Shown: positions 26,102 to 35,238, counted from the stretch's first letter. The stretch is DNA of 64,000 nt from Flavobacterium sp. (GCA_029946065.1 JAQSDU010000014.1:305260-369259); one strand, 5' to 3'. Notes: a model not told the origin generated them from the sequence alone. Numbers and translations are program-made.

Positions 26102-28630
26102 TCAATAGTTCAAATTTATCCCAAGACCGAATCCCATATCACTATCGTAATGTGTTGTTAAGCCAAGATTTCGCTTAATGATGTATCGCAATCCTACCAT
26201 ATATTCTTTGTCGGTATTCCACATTAAACTCATTCGAAGCCTTTTGGCAACAGGAATATCCATTCTTTCAAATTGCAATCTAAAATTCCCATCAGTAAAT
26301 AATTCGGCTTGCGCTTTTATGAGCATTGGCAAAGTATATTCTAATCCTGCACTAAAAACAGAACGATTGTGTTTCGTATTGGTTTGATTGAAAAGATTCC
26401 TTTCCATTTCTCCTTCTTCCATTTTACGATAACGCCAATCAAAACCTATGAATGGCATGATCCATTGCATTTTACCAATGAAACGTCCAATGTGCGTTTC
26501 GGTTTCATACCCGTGCATATCATTATAGCCCAATCGCCATTCTGTTCCAATGCTCCAACGAGTATTGGCGAACATAAAATGACCATCATTACCATTAGTA
26601 GCAAAATCGTTTTCTGCCATAAAATGAAATTTTCTATCATCTGCAAATAATTTGCGTTGTGCTAATTTAGGATTTGGAATTAATGGATTGGTGGCTTGGT
26701 TTTCATAGGTAAAAACTCTGCCCATCCCTGCCATCATGTGATAAAGAATATGACAGTGAAAAAACCAATCACCATCTACATTAGCGTTGAATTCTATAGT
26801 ATCCGTTTCCATCGGCATAATATCAATGGTATTTTTTAGCGGTGCATAATCGCCCTGACCATTTAGTACCCTAAAATCATGTCCATGCAAATGCATTGGG
26901 TGTCGCATCATGGAACCATTGTAAAGTGTAATTCGAACATTTTCGCCTTTTTTGATTAGGATTTTGTCGGTTTCTGAAACCACTTTGTTGTCTAAACTCC
27001 AAACGTAACGGTTCATGTTTCCCGAAAGTTCAAATTTTAATTCCTTTACTGGAGCATTTTTTGGAAGATTGGTTTTTGTGGGTGATTTTAGCATCGCATA
27101 ATTTAAAGTAACTATGTCTGAAAGTTCGTTACTGTTATAATCGTTTTCTGTCATTTTCATATTGTCCATTTTACCGCTAACTTTCTTTTCATCGCCAGTA
27201 ATTTCAGGATACATTACCACATTCATGTCCATTTGATTATAAGACATTTGCATTCCCATATCATCTAAATCGCCGTTCATTTTCATCATGGCATTCATCA
27301 TTTTCATACCTTCAAAATATTTCAATTTTGGCAACGGACTAACCAACTGCTTAATACCTTCGCCAATATATATTGAGGTTGATTTTGTTCTGTCTTCTGG
27401 AGTGGCCAGTAATTCATAAGATGTTTTATCGGCAGGAATAGTTACAATGATGTCATAGGTTTCAGAAACTGCAATTATTAATCGATCTACATCAATAGGC
27501 GCTACATCGTTCCCATCATTGGCGACTACCGTAATTTTTCCGCCTGCATATGTTAACCAAAAATAAGAGGATGCGCCTCCATTTGAAATTCGCAAACGAA
27601 CTTTATCGCCGCCTTTGAATTGTGATAATTGGCTTTCGCATTTACCATTAATTAGAAATTTTTCATAATATACATCGCTAACATCCATCGCGTTCATTCG
27701 CTTCCATTCATTGGTCACTTTGGTTTTGAAATGTCTGCTTCTTATGGCTTCGGCATAACTTTGTGTTGTTCCTTTTTTAATAGCAAACCAATCGGTCGCA
27801 TTGTGAAGCATACGATGTATGTTTTCAGGTTTTAAATCTGTCCACTCGCTTAAAATAATAGGAACCGTTGGCAGATCGTCAATGCCTTTTCGGAACGTTG
27901 GATCTTCATTTCTCTTGTTCATAATAAATGAACCATACATTCCTATTTGCTCTTGTAACCCGGAATGACTATGATACCAATGTGTACCGCTTTGAATTAT
28001 TGGAAATGTGTATTTGTGCGTTGTGTGCGGCTTGATGGGCATTTGCGTTAAATTAGGCACGCCATCTTCTTTATTTGGTAAAAACAAACCGTGCCAGTGC
28101 ATGGAAGTTGCTTCTTTTAATTCGTTGTGTACATAAATTTCGGCAATATCGCCTTCGGTGAATGTTAATGTAGGCATTGGAATTTGCCCATTTACGGCAA
28201 TAGCCCTTCTCGCTTTGCCCGAGAAACTGACAATAGTATCACGAACATAAAGGTCATAACGAACAGTTTTAGGAGGTTCACTTTTTTGTATCACAGTGCT
28301 TACTTTTGCTGCTTGAATTTTCACTTTTTTTGGATCGGAAATACTATCGTTAGGAGAAGTTACGGTATTGTTTATAGTAGTCTTTTTCTTTGGAGTCTTT
28401 TCTATTGAATATTGAATTTTATCCTGCTTTAGAAGTGCCTCTTTTTTTGTAGCTTTTGGCTTTTCTTTTATTAATGTCATACCACACTTAGGGCAATTGC
28501 CCGGTTTGGTCGCATGAATTTCGGGATGCATAACACAGGTATACGTTATAAGCTGTGATTGCTGCAATACTTTGGCATCAGCAAAAGAAAATATCGATAA
28601 AGCAAATAGTAGAAAGAGTAGTTTTTTCAT
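26102..28630 (-). CDS. Multicopper oxidase with N-terminal HMBD and C-terminal CopB-like region
   Basis: 842 residues. Signal peptide (1-19); a heavy-metal-binding domain at 30-55 (TCVMHPEIHATKPGNCPKCGM); a linker; multicopper oxidase cupredoxin domains at about 120-650 with copper ligands in HWHG (178-181), HWYHSHSG (217-224), HPMHLHGHDF (577-586) and HCHILYHMMAGM (625-636, type 1 and trinuclear sites). A Met-rich stretch at 440-493, as in CopA/CueO-type Cu(I) oxidases, lies between. Residues about 655-842 form a barrel-like segment (WSIGTEWRLGYNDMHGYETE, VGLRYIIKRNLGLTTHYDSD) resembling CopB. It probably oxidises Cu(I) in the periplasm. It lies 6 bp after the CopA-type ATPase gene, in one operon. 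Confidence 0.9.
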   Translation of the reverse strand: MKKLLFLLFALSIFSFADAKVLQQSQLITYTCVMHPEIHATKPGNCPKCGMTLIKEKPKATKKEALLKQDKIQYSIEKTPKKKTTINNTVTSPNDSISDPKKVKIQAAKVSTVIQKSEPPKTVRYDLYVRDTIVSFSGKARRAIAVNGQIPMPTLTFTEGDIAEIYVHNELKEATSMHWHGLFLPNKEDGVPNLTQMPIKPHTTHKYTFPIIQSGTHWYHSHSGLQEQIGMYGSFIMNKRNEDPTFRKGIDDLPTVPIILSEWTDLKPENIHRMLHNATDWFAIKKGTTQSYAEAIRSRHFKTKVTNEWKRMNAMDVSDVYYEKFLINGKCESQLSQFKGGDKVRLRISNGGASSYFWLTYAGGKITVVANDGNDVAPIDVDRLIIAVSETYDIIVTIPADKTSYELLATPEDRTKSTSIYIGEGIKQLVSPLPKLKYFEGMKMMNAMMKMNGDLDDMGMQMSYNQMDMNVVMYPEITGDEKKVSGKMDNMKMTENDYNSNELSDIVTLNYAMLKSPTKTNLPKNAPVKELKFELSGNMNRYVWSLDNKVVSETDKILIKKGENVRITLYNGSMMRHPMHLHGHDFRVLNGQGDYAPLKNTIDIMPMETDTIEFNANVDGDWFFHCHILYHMMAGMGRVFTYENQATNPLIPNPKLAQRKLFADDRKFHFMAENDFATNGNDGHFMFANTRWSIGTEWRLGYNDMHGYETETHIGRFIGKMQWIMPFIGFDWRYRKMEEGEMERNLFNQTNTKHNRSVFSAGLEYTLPMLIKAQAELFTDGNFRLQFERMDIPVAKRLRMSLMWNTDKEYMVGLRYIIKRNLGLTTHYDSDMGFGLGINLNY

Positions 28631-28636
28631 TTCTAA

Positions 28637-31174
28637 TTAAAGTTTTAAATTTCGCAATCGCAACGCATTGACAATTACAGACACGGAACTAAATGACATT
28701 GCTAAAGCGGCAATCATTGGCGACAATAACATGCCAAAAAATGGATATAAAACCCCTGCTGCAATTGGAACACCAAGCACATTATAGAAAAAGGCAAAAA
28801 ATAGATTTTGCTTGATGTTTTTCATGACTGCATGGCTTAAATGCTTAGCTTTTACGATGCCTTGTAAATCGCCTTTTACTAAAGTTATTTTGGCACTTTC
28901 TATAGCCACATCTGTTCCAGTTCCCATTGCAATACCGATGTTGGCTTGTGCTAATGCAGGTGCGTCATTTATACCATCGCCTGCCATTGCTACAATTTTT
29001 CCTTCGGATTGCAGACGCTTTATTTCGTTTAATTTATCTTCTGGTAAACAGCCTGCTTTATAGTAGGATAAATTTAATTCATCTGCAACAGCTTTGGCAG
29101 TATTCAAATTGTCGCCAGTTAACATAATTACTTCAACGCCTTGACGCATTAATTCTTTTATGGCTGCTGCACTTGAAATTTTAATAGCATCGGTAATTGA
29201 TACAAAACCAACGGTAACACCATCAACGGCAATATAAGAAACTGTTTTTCCTAATTTTTGTTCGGCAATAATTTTGCTTTCCAAATCGTCTGAAATAGTT
29301 GCCTTTGCTTGTTCCATTAGTTTTTTATTGCCTAATGCTACTTTTTTATTGTTTGCTGTTCCTGTAACTCCTTTTCCAGTAACGGCTTCAAAATCTTTAA
29401 CTTCAAGTAATGAAATGGATTTCGTTTTTGCATAATTGACTACTGCTTGTGCCAATGGATGTCCACTATATTGGTTTAATGAAGCAATGTTTTGAAGCAA
29501 ATTATCCTCATCATTATTGATGGAAAATATTCTTTCTACTGACGGTTTGCCTTCGGTTATTGTTCCTGTTTTATCAGTAATAAGCACATTTACCTTATTC
29601 ATATTTTCCAAAGCTTCCGCATTTTTTATCAAAACACCAGATTGTGCGCCTTTACCCACACCAACCATTACTGACATAGGAGTTGCCAAACCTAATGCGC
29701 ATGGACACGCAATAATTAAAACGGCAATAGCATTAATAAATCCGTAAACCAATGCAGGTTCGGGACCAAACTTTGCCCAAATGAAAAAAGTAATTACCGA
29801 AATGATTACTACAGTTGGCACAAAATATTTGGCGATGCTGTCGGCTAATTTTTGGATAGGTGCTCTTGAACGACTTGCATCGTTTACCATTTGCACTATT
29901 TGAGAAAGTAAGGTTGCTGCACCTACTTTTTCAGCTACCATCACAAATGATTTATTACCGTTGATGGTTCCCGCAATTACATTATCATCTTTCTTTTTGT
30001 CAACAGGAATTGGTTCTCCCGTAATCATTGCTTCATCAATACTACTTTCTCCGTCGGTTATTTTTCCATCTACAGGAATTTTTTCTCCGGGTTTTACTCT
30101 TAATAAATCGCCTTTTTTGATGTCGTGAATGGAAATTACTTTATCATTTCCGGCTATAACCAAAGTAGCTTCAGTTGGTGCGAGTTTTAATAATTCTTTT
30201 ATCGCTCCACTAGTTTTGCTATGCGCCCGTGCTTCTAACAATTGCCCCAATAACACCAAAGTTAGAATAACGGTTGTCGCTTCAAAGTATAAAAGTACCA
30301 CACCGTGTTCTGTCTTAAATTCACTTGGGAAAATATCAGGAAAAAACATTCCGACCAAACTAAATAGAAAGGCTATTCCGGTGCCAATTCCGACAAGCGT
30401 GAACATATTCAAATTCCATGTAATTATTGATTTCCAGGCCCGAACAAAAAATATCCAACCGGCATAAAAAACCACAGGAAGCGAAAGTAGTAATTGTATC
30501 CAATTCCATTTTGAGGCATCCATTATTTGAAGTAATGGATTGTTATGTGCCATTTCTATCATAGCAATAGCGAAAATGGGAATCGTAAATGCGACCGCTA
30601 TTTTCATTTTTTTGACCAAATCTTTATAAGTCTTTTGGTCTTCGGTATCACTAGGATCCATCGGTACTAAATCCATACCGCAAATAGGACACGAACCCAG
30701 AGTTTCACTAATTACTTCGGGGTGCATCGGACATGTATATTGTGTTTTACTCAATGTCAAATCAGGTGTTTTGACTAAATCCATTCCGCACACGGGACAG
30801 TCTCCCGCTTTATCATAGCCTTTTTTGCCTTCGCAATGCATCGGACAATAGTATTTACCATTGGCATTATCAGTTACATTGAATTCCTCTTTACGACCAT
30901 GAGAATGTAAGGAACAACAAGCTTTTGCTGAAGCCTTAGTTTTTATTGTCTGTTGTGGATTTTTACTATTGGTCATTTCTATAGTATATTTTCCAATGGC
31001 AGTTAATGCTGCTTGGAGCTTTGTTGTTGGAATATGCGTTTGCATATTTATCGTTGCGATAGGCGGACTTAATGTAACTTTTGCCTCAACGCCATCAATC
31101 GCATTCAATGTTTTTTCGACTTTGATGCGACAACCACCACAAGTCATTCCGGAAATACTGTAAGTATGTATCAT
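28637..31174 (-). CDS. copA: Cu(I)-exporting P1B-type ATPase with one HMA and two HMBD modules
   Basis: 845 residues. HMA domain at 1-66 with GMTCGGC; two HMBDs at 108-134 (CPMHC...CPVCGMDLV) and 146-171 (CPMHPE...CPICGMDLVPM); eight membrane helices; the A-domain TGE (385-387); CPC (490-492) in the sixth membrane segment; the phosphorylated Asp of DKTGT (534-538); and the hinge GDGINDAPALAQANIGIAMG. CPC together with the late membrane motifs marks a Cu(I)/Ag(I) exporter. It pumps copper from the cytoplasm to the periplasm, where the neighbouring oxidase and binding proteins act. It is 6 bp upstream of the oxidase gene. Two HMBDs plus an HMA are unusual in number. Confidence 0.95.
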   Translation of the reverse strand: MIHTYSISGMTCGGCRIKVEKTLNAIDGVEAKVTLSPPIATINMQTHIPTTKLQAALTAIGKYTIEMTNSKNPQQTIKTKASAKACCSLHSHGRKEEFNVTDNANGKYYCPMHCEGKKGYDKAGDCPVCGMDLVKTPDLTLSKTQYTCPMHPEVISETLGSCPICGMDLVPMDPSDTEDQKTYKDLVKKMKIAVAFTIPIFAIAMIEMAHNNPLLQIMDASKWNWIQLLLSLPVVFYAGWIFFVRAWKSIITWNLNMFTLVGIGTGIAFLFSLVGMFFPDIFPSEFKTEHGVVLLYFEATTVILTLVLLGQLLEARAHSKTSGAIKELLKLAPTEATLVIAGNDKVISIHDIKKGDLLRVKPGEKIPVDGKITDGESSIDEAMITGEPIPVDKKKDDNVIAGTINGNKSFVMVAEKVGAATLLSQIVQMVNDASRSRAPIQKLADSIAKYFVPTVVIISVITFFIWAKFGPEPALVYGFINAIAVLIIACPCALGLATPMSVMVGVGKGAQSGVLIKNAEALENMNKVNVLITDKTGTITEGKPSVERIFSINNDEDNLLQNIASLNQYSGHPLAQAVVNYAKTKSISLLEVKDFEAVTGKGVTGTANNKKVALGNKKLMEQAKATISDDLESKIIAEQKLGKTVSYIAVDGVTVGFVSITDAIKISSAAAIKELMRQGVEVIMLTGDNLNTAKAVADELNLSYYKAGCLPEDKLNEIKRLQSEGKIVAMAGDGINDAPALAQANIGIAMGTGTDVAIESAKITLVKGDLQGIVKAKHLSHAVMKNIKQNLFFAFFYNVLGVPIAAGVLYPFFGMLLSPMIAALAMSFSSVSVIVNALRLRNLKL

Positions 31175-31251
31175 GTTTTTGTTATTTTAATACAAATTTC
31201 CAGTTTAACACTTTTTTGGAGTTGCACAATTTTGGGTTTGATTTGCAAGAT

Positions 31252-31812
31252 TTATAAATCTTCTATTTGCCTTCTTTTTAGCGATTTTAAGTTTTTGAAA
31301 TAAGTTGGTGAAAAGCCAGTTACCTTTTTGAACTGGTTGCTTAAATGAGAAACACTACTGTAATTTAAAGAATAAGCAATCTCGCTTAATGACAATTCAT
31401 CATAGATGATTAATTCTTTTACTTTTTCAATTCTCTGATTGATGAAATATTTCTCAATAGTAGTATTTTCGACTTCTGAAAAAAGATTACTCAAGGTATT
31501 ATAGTCTTGATGCAATTCTTGTGCAATATAATCGGATAAGTTATTTTTCAAATCGTTGCTTTTATGCTGAACCAAATCAATTATAAGTGTTTTAATCCTA
31601 TCGATGGTTTTACTTTTCTTGTCATCAATTAAATCAAAACCAATAAGACGAAGTCTTTTTAGTAGTTCTTGTTTTTGATTTTCTTGGATTTCATTTTTCA
31701 ATTCGATTTCACCCAATTCGACAGTAATTGGGGTAATTCCGATACTTTCAAATACAGTCTTCACAACCATTTTACAGCGGCTGCATACCATATTTTTAAT
31801 ATAGAGTTTCAT
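31252..31812 (-). CDS. AraC-family regulator with N-terminal CxxC metal-binding-like domain
   Basis: 186 residues from the ATG at 31812 (the TTG at 31821 is less likely). The N-terminal 65 residues look like a heavy-metal-associated (HMA-type ferredoxin-like) domain with CSRC at 10-13 (YIKNMVCSRCKMVVKTVF). The C-terminal 100 residues have two helix-turn-helix motifs of the AraC type, the second being LSLSEIAYSLNYSSVSHLSNQFKKVTGFSP. This is a direct way to build a one-component metal sensor, with the CxxC site as input. The gene stands between a terminator-like hairpin and copA on the same strand, so it most likely controls the copper cluster. DNA target not known. Confidence 0.85.
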   Translation of the reverse strand: MKLYIKNMVCSRCKMVVKTVFESIGITPITVELGEIELKNEIQENQKQELLKRLRLIGFDLIDDKKSKTIDRIKTLIIDLVQHKSNDLKNNLSDYIAQELHQDYNTLSNLFSEVENTTIEKYFINQRIEKVKELIIYDELSLSEIAYSLNYSSVSHLSNQFKKVTGFSPTYFKNLKSLKRRQIEDL

Positions 31813-31842
31813 AATAAACAATTTTAATTAAAGAATATAAAC

Positions 31843-31870
31843 TAACCTCGCCATGCACGTAGCGAGGTTA
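31843..31870 (-). terminator. Hairpin between HMBD lipoprotein and AraC gene
   Basis: Perfect 9-bp inverted repeat TAACCTCGC / GCGAGGTTA with a 10-base loop. The tract after it on the minus strand is only weakly T-rich, so it could be a terminator, attenuator or operator. Confidence 0.5.
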
Positions 31871-31898
31871 ATTTAAGTTTCCTACCCAATATTAGATA

Positions 31899-32168
31899 TT
31901 ATTTGCCTTCTTCCGCTTTCTCAGGAACAAGCTCGGTTAATTTCATACCGCATTTAGCACATTTGTCATTCATTTTTCCTTGTACTTCAGGGTGCATAGG
32001 GCAAGCATACATTTTTTCGTGATTTTCCATCGTTTGGGTTTTGTCGTTCATCATTATAGTATCATTATCCATCATGTGGGAACGATCAGTTGAATCTGAT
32101 TTGTTTTTTTGGTTACAAGAAATTAATACGAATGCCACTACTAGGGCTGAAAAGACTATTTTTTTCAT
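31899..32168 (-). CDS. HMBD lipoprotein, copper/heavy-metal binding
   Basis: 89 residues. MKKIVFSALVVAFVLISC is a lipoprotein signal with the lipid-bearing Cys18. Then comes a Met/Asp/His-rich stretch (RSHMMDNDTIMMNDKTQTMEN), a possible metal-collecting loop, and a heavy-metal-binding domain at about 54-77 (YACPMHPEVQG, CAKCGMKL). Four cysteines are expected in this module and three are visible (CPMHP, C-x2-C). It should be anchored in the envelope, facing the periplasm. It lies in the copper cluster upstream of the AraC regulator, probably as a Cu carrier. Confidence 0.85.
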   Translation of the reverse strand: MKKIVFSALVVAFVLISCNQKNKSDSTDRSHMMDNDTIMMNDKTQTMENHEKMYACPMHPEVQGKMNDKCAKCGMKLTELVPEKAEEGK

Positions 32169-32277
32169 TTTTACTAGATTTTAATTTACAGATTATTTTC
32201 TGTTAGATCAGTATACCATTCATTATTTTAGAAATAGTTATATAATTAATTCTAAAATTTACATTATTCAAACAAAA

Positions 32278-33123
32278 TTATTTTATGGTTTCTACTGTTT
32301 TACCACATGTCAACATTTGAGCACCGTAGTACGGATTCTTGATGGCATTTTCCTTGCTCAACCAATTGGCACCTTTACCATCATTTGCCATTGGACAAAA
32401 CTGATAGTAAGTAGGTGTTTCAGGTATTGAAACTTTAATAAGTTCATATATTTCTTTTGATAAATCCATGAAATGGTCACGTTGTTGCACGATGTCTTTG
32501 GTATCCGCAATATGTTCAGAATGCTCTTTTAATTCATTTAAGACTTTCATCCATACCACATGAGTATTGTCTTCTAGTTTATCCATTTCCATATTATTTA
32601 TAGCTGTTAATAGTGCTTTAGCTTTTACAGAGGCACTATTGCCATCACCCTTTACTAAGGCATCTTTTATTTCAAAATAACTATCAAATACTGGTTGGAG
32701 TTGGTTGGTAACTTGTGTTTTTGTTGCAATAATCGTGTTTGAATTTTCCATTTTATGGTCTTCCAATTTTGCTGTCACTTTTGCTTCACGCTCGTAATGA
32801 CAACAGCTTGGAAGTTTTAAATAGGCTTTATCAGGAGCAAGAAACTTTTCACTGTCATAACCCGCTAATGCAATACGTTTTAGTATTTCATCTTGATTGG
32901 TTTGCTTGGCATCATAAGTCAATGTAGCCATACTAGTATCTTTGTTCCAATCTACTTTCGCTATTTTATCGATGGAACCAGCCTTTTCTATGGCTGTTTC
33001 GCACATTCCACAATTGCCAAATATTTTTACTGTGTCGGTAATGACATTCTTGATTTGTGCATTTGATACTGCAATTGACAACAATACTACTATTGCCATC
33101 ATTGTTTTTTTTAATGAGTTCAT
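32278..33123 (-). CDS. Exported HMA-DUF3347 protein
   Basis: 281 residues. Signal peptide (1-22), then a heavy-metal-associated domain at about 30-90 with GNCGMCE (C38 and C41). A short region with paired Cys (LPSCCHYE) follows. Residues about 135-281 are a DUF3347-type helical domain (FDSYFEIKDALVKGDGNSAS, ending YYQFCPMANDGKGANWLSKENAIKNPYYGAQMLTCGKT). DUF3347 occurs in the periplasmic parts of copper/silver efflux systems; the C-terminal CPM...MLTC motif may bind metal. It is in the copper cluster and probably hands copper to or from export partners in the periplasm. Confidence 0.88.
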   Translation of the reverse strand: MNSLKKTMMAIVVLLSIAVSNAQIKNVITDTVKIFGNCGMCETAIEKAGSIDKIAKVDWNKDTSMATLTYDAKQTNQDEILKRIALAGYDSEKFLAPDKAYLKLPSCCHYEREAKVTAKLEDHKMENSNTIIATKTQVTNQLQPVFDSYFEIKDALVKGDGNSASVKAKALLTAINNMEMDKLEDNTHVVWMKVLNELKEHSEHIADTKDIVQQRDHFMDLSKEIYELIKVSIPETPTYYQFCPMANDGKGANWLSKENAIKNPYYGAQMLTCGKTVETIK

Positions 33124-33276
33124 TATTTGTAAATTTTTAAAATTAAAGTTGTCAATCTATTGCAAAGTATACTATTGAAAAGCTACTTCTTTACAATTAA
33201 GATCAATCGAGAAATGAGTTTTTAAAGCAGGTTTTGCTTATTGATTTGACACACTTAAGGCTGTCAAAAATTAGTT

Positions 33277-33654
33277 TTAGCTTATTTTTGGTATCAACCA
33301 AAGGGAATAAAAACCGGAAGAAATAAAGGTTTCTGTATAAGAAAATCTTTGCTTTTTATAAGAAAAATCAAAGTTAGTATTCTTACAGTTTGATGCTATA
33401 GCTACTGCAAAAGCGTTAGAAACTGTTGTGCAACCACATTTTGAATGCCCACATTTTCCGCCACAACCCTCGTGTTTTTTTGATTTGGAATTGTTATTAC
33501 TGCAACAATTGTCCTTGTCTTGTTTTGACGAAGGTGATTTTTTAGATAAATGCTTTTCAGTTTTGCTTCCACATGAATTTCCGCACGCAAAAGCATTGCT
33601 TGGCATCAGTAAGAAACCAAATAACACCAATAGCAAAATGTGGATTTTTTTCAT
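33277..33654 (-). CDS. Small exported Cys-rich protein at the head of the copper cluster
   Basis: 125 residues. Signal peptide MKKIHILLLVLFGFLLMPSNAFA. The mature N-terminal 55 residues hold nine cysteines in CGNSCGS, NCCS, CGGKCGHSKCGC, interleaved with Lys/Ser/His, then a hydrophobic segment (TTVSNAFAVAIAS) and a beta-like end. No named family. Its position as first gene of the copper cluster and its thiol content suggest a periplasmic metal buffer. A 16-bp split palindrome lies 44-65 bp upstream. Confidence 0.7.
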   Translation of the reverse strand: MKKIHILLLVLFGFLLMPSNAFACGNSCGSKTEKHLSKKSPSSKQDKDNCCSNNNSKSKKHEGCGGKCGHSKCGCTTVSNAFAVAIASNCKNTNFDFSYKKQRFSYTETFISSGFYSLWLIPKIS

Positions 33655-33697
33655 AGGTTTTGCAATAACATATCAAAATTAATTAAAATTCCAGTCA

Positions 33698-33719
33698 TTT
33701 AGTATAAATAAATACTAAA
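33698..33719. promoter_or_regulatory. Palindromic candidate operator upstream of the copper cluster
   Basis: TTTAGTAT (33698-33705) and ATACTAAA (33712-33719), perfect 8-bp arms 6 bp apart, 44 bp upstream of the first copper gene (33654). It could bind a dimeric regulator, or end transcription of the upstream gene. Confidence 0.4.
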
Positions 33720-33772
33720 CTTCTAAAAATCAGTTTTCATGAAAAAATTAAGGTTAATTTACTGGATTTATG

Positions 33773-34336
33773 TTACAAGCTTGCTTTTCTCCATTTAAAT
33801 AGAATATTGCGCCTTCTATTATCAACATCATCTAATTGAATACTTGTAATATCTTCAATTTTGAAAAGAGACATTCCTAAATCTTCTCCGCTTTTTCCAA
33901 CACAATTAATAACGAAATCTATTTCAGAAACTTCTATTATATATCCTGAGTAATAATCATCATTCGAAATTTCAAAACTCGCAATTAAATCTTTGCTTCC
34001 AGTAAGTTGTCTCAATACACTATTATAGAAATTTTCGTCTTGTGAAAACGCTAGATTCATTTTGTGGGGTTTGTAAATTTGATCACTGTAATCTATTACA
34101 CATTCCATTGCTTTTACATAATCATCATTAAAATCAATTCTCTCAAAGTGTTCAATTGGATGTACAATTATTCCATCTTTTTTTCCAAACTTCGTAAAAT
34201 GTTGTATTGCAGCGAAATCTTCAGAATAATCAACTACATATCCGCACCAAAATTTCTCATCCTCGCCATAAACGGTAAAACTTAAAAGTTCTTTATTCTG
34301 TTTTGATTTTTCTAACTGTTCGATTAATAAGCTCAT
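33773..34336 (-). CDS. Cytoplasmic protein of unknown function with an internal duplication
   Basis: 187 residues, no signal peptide. Two halves resemble each other: residues about 17-82 (LLSFTVYGEDEKFWCGYVVDY, then a later IEHFERIDFNDDYV) and about 115-180 (LIASFEISNDDYYSGYIIEV, then KIEDITSIQLDDVD). The pattern [hydrophobic]SF-x-(D)-[GY]-x-V/I, with a final IE-hI-xI, suggests a pair of small SH3/Sm-like beta barrels. I do not recognise the family. It precedes the copper cluster on the same strand but is separated by about 120 bp and a palindrome. No metal-binding motif. Confidence 0.65.
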   Translation of the reverse strand: MSLLIEQLEKSKQNKELLSFTVYGEDEKFWCGYVVDYSEDFAAIQHFTKFGKKDGIIVHPIEHFERIDFNDDYVKAMECVIDYSDQIYKPHKMNLAFSQDENFYNSVLRQLTGSKDLIASFEISNDDYYSGYIIEVSEIDFVINCVGKSGEDLGMSLFKIEDITSIQLDDVDNRRRNILFKWRKASL

Positions 34337-34506
34337 ATGCTATTTTTCAGGTTTTCGTCAGGTTTGTATAAGCTTGCCACTTACACTCAAATATATACAA
34401 TAACCAATTCCCAACAAAGCCTCCAACAAGAAAATTAATCTTCGTGCTTCAAAACAAACATTATCTTTATCCTTAATTTTTGAAAAATCATAAATCCCAA
34501 ATCCGC

Positions 34507-35091
34507 ATGACCCTTGTATTTGCCTCGAATAACCAGAACAAAATCCTCGAAATCAAAAATATGCTTCCGCAAAGCATCGATTTATTAAGCCTCGAAGATA
34601 TCGGCTGCCACGAAGATATTCCCGAAACCGCCGATACCATCGAAGGCAATGCAAAACTAAAAGCCAATTATGTCACAGCAAAATACGGCTACGATTGCTT
34701 TGCGGATGATACCGGTTTGGAAGTCAACGCACTTTTTGGAGCACCGGGCGTTTATTCTGCAAGATACGCCGGAGAACAACGCAATGCCGATGATAATATG
34801 AATAAACTACTCGAAGCTTTGGCTACTGAAACAGACCGAAGCGCACAGTTCAAAACAGTTATTGCTATAAATATTAACAGCGAACAGTATCTTTTTACAG
34901 GTATTGTCAAAGGCGATATTATTGATGAAAAGAAAGGCGAAATGGGATTTGGTTATGATCCAATTTTTGTAAGCGATGGTTTCGATCGGACTTTTGCAGA
35001 ACTATCGCTTGACGAAAAAGCTAAAATTTCACATCGCGGTTTGGCTGTGAAACAACTTGTCGAATTCCTTTCTGACACCAACAACCTTTAG
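34507..35091 (+). CDS. rdgB: Non-canonical purine NTP pyrophosphatase (RdgB/HAM1)
   Basis: 194 residues from the ATG at 34507; the upstream TTG at 34480 only adds residues that do not belong to the fold. The N-terminal FASNNQNKILEIKNML is the nucleotide-binding strand of the ITPase family, with the conserved metal-binding DDTGLEVNALFGAPGVYSARYAG in the middle and GFGYDPIFVSDGFDRTFAEL and SHRGLAVKQL near the end. The family hydrolyses dITP, ITP and XTP to keep deaminated bases out of DNA and RNA. It stands alone, and a TATCTTTA sequence near 34462 may be the -7 box. Confidence 0.95.
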   Translation: MTLVFASNNQNKILEIKNMLPQSIDLLSLEDIGCHEDIPETADTIEGNAKLKANYVTAKYGYDCFADDTGLEVNALFGAPGVYSARYAGEQRNADDNMNKLLEALATETDRSAQFKTVIAININSEQYLFTGIVKGDIIDEKKGEMGFGYDPIFVSDGFDRTFAELSLDEKAKISHRGLAVKQLVEFLSDTNNL

Positions 35092-35238
35092 TTTTTTTAT
35101 GATTTTGTTCCGTTTAAGATATCCAAATGCAAAATCTCAATTCTAAAATCTAATATCCAAATTCTATTTCATTGAAAATCAACAAATAATAAATGTTCTA
35201 TAATCAAATTACCATTAGTTATTCACAAATATTAGCCG

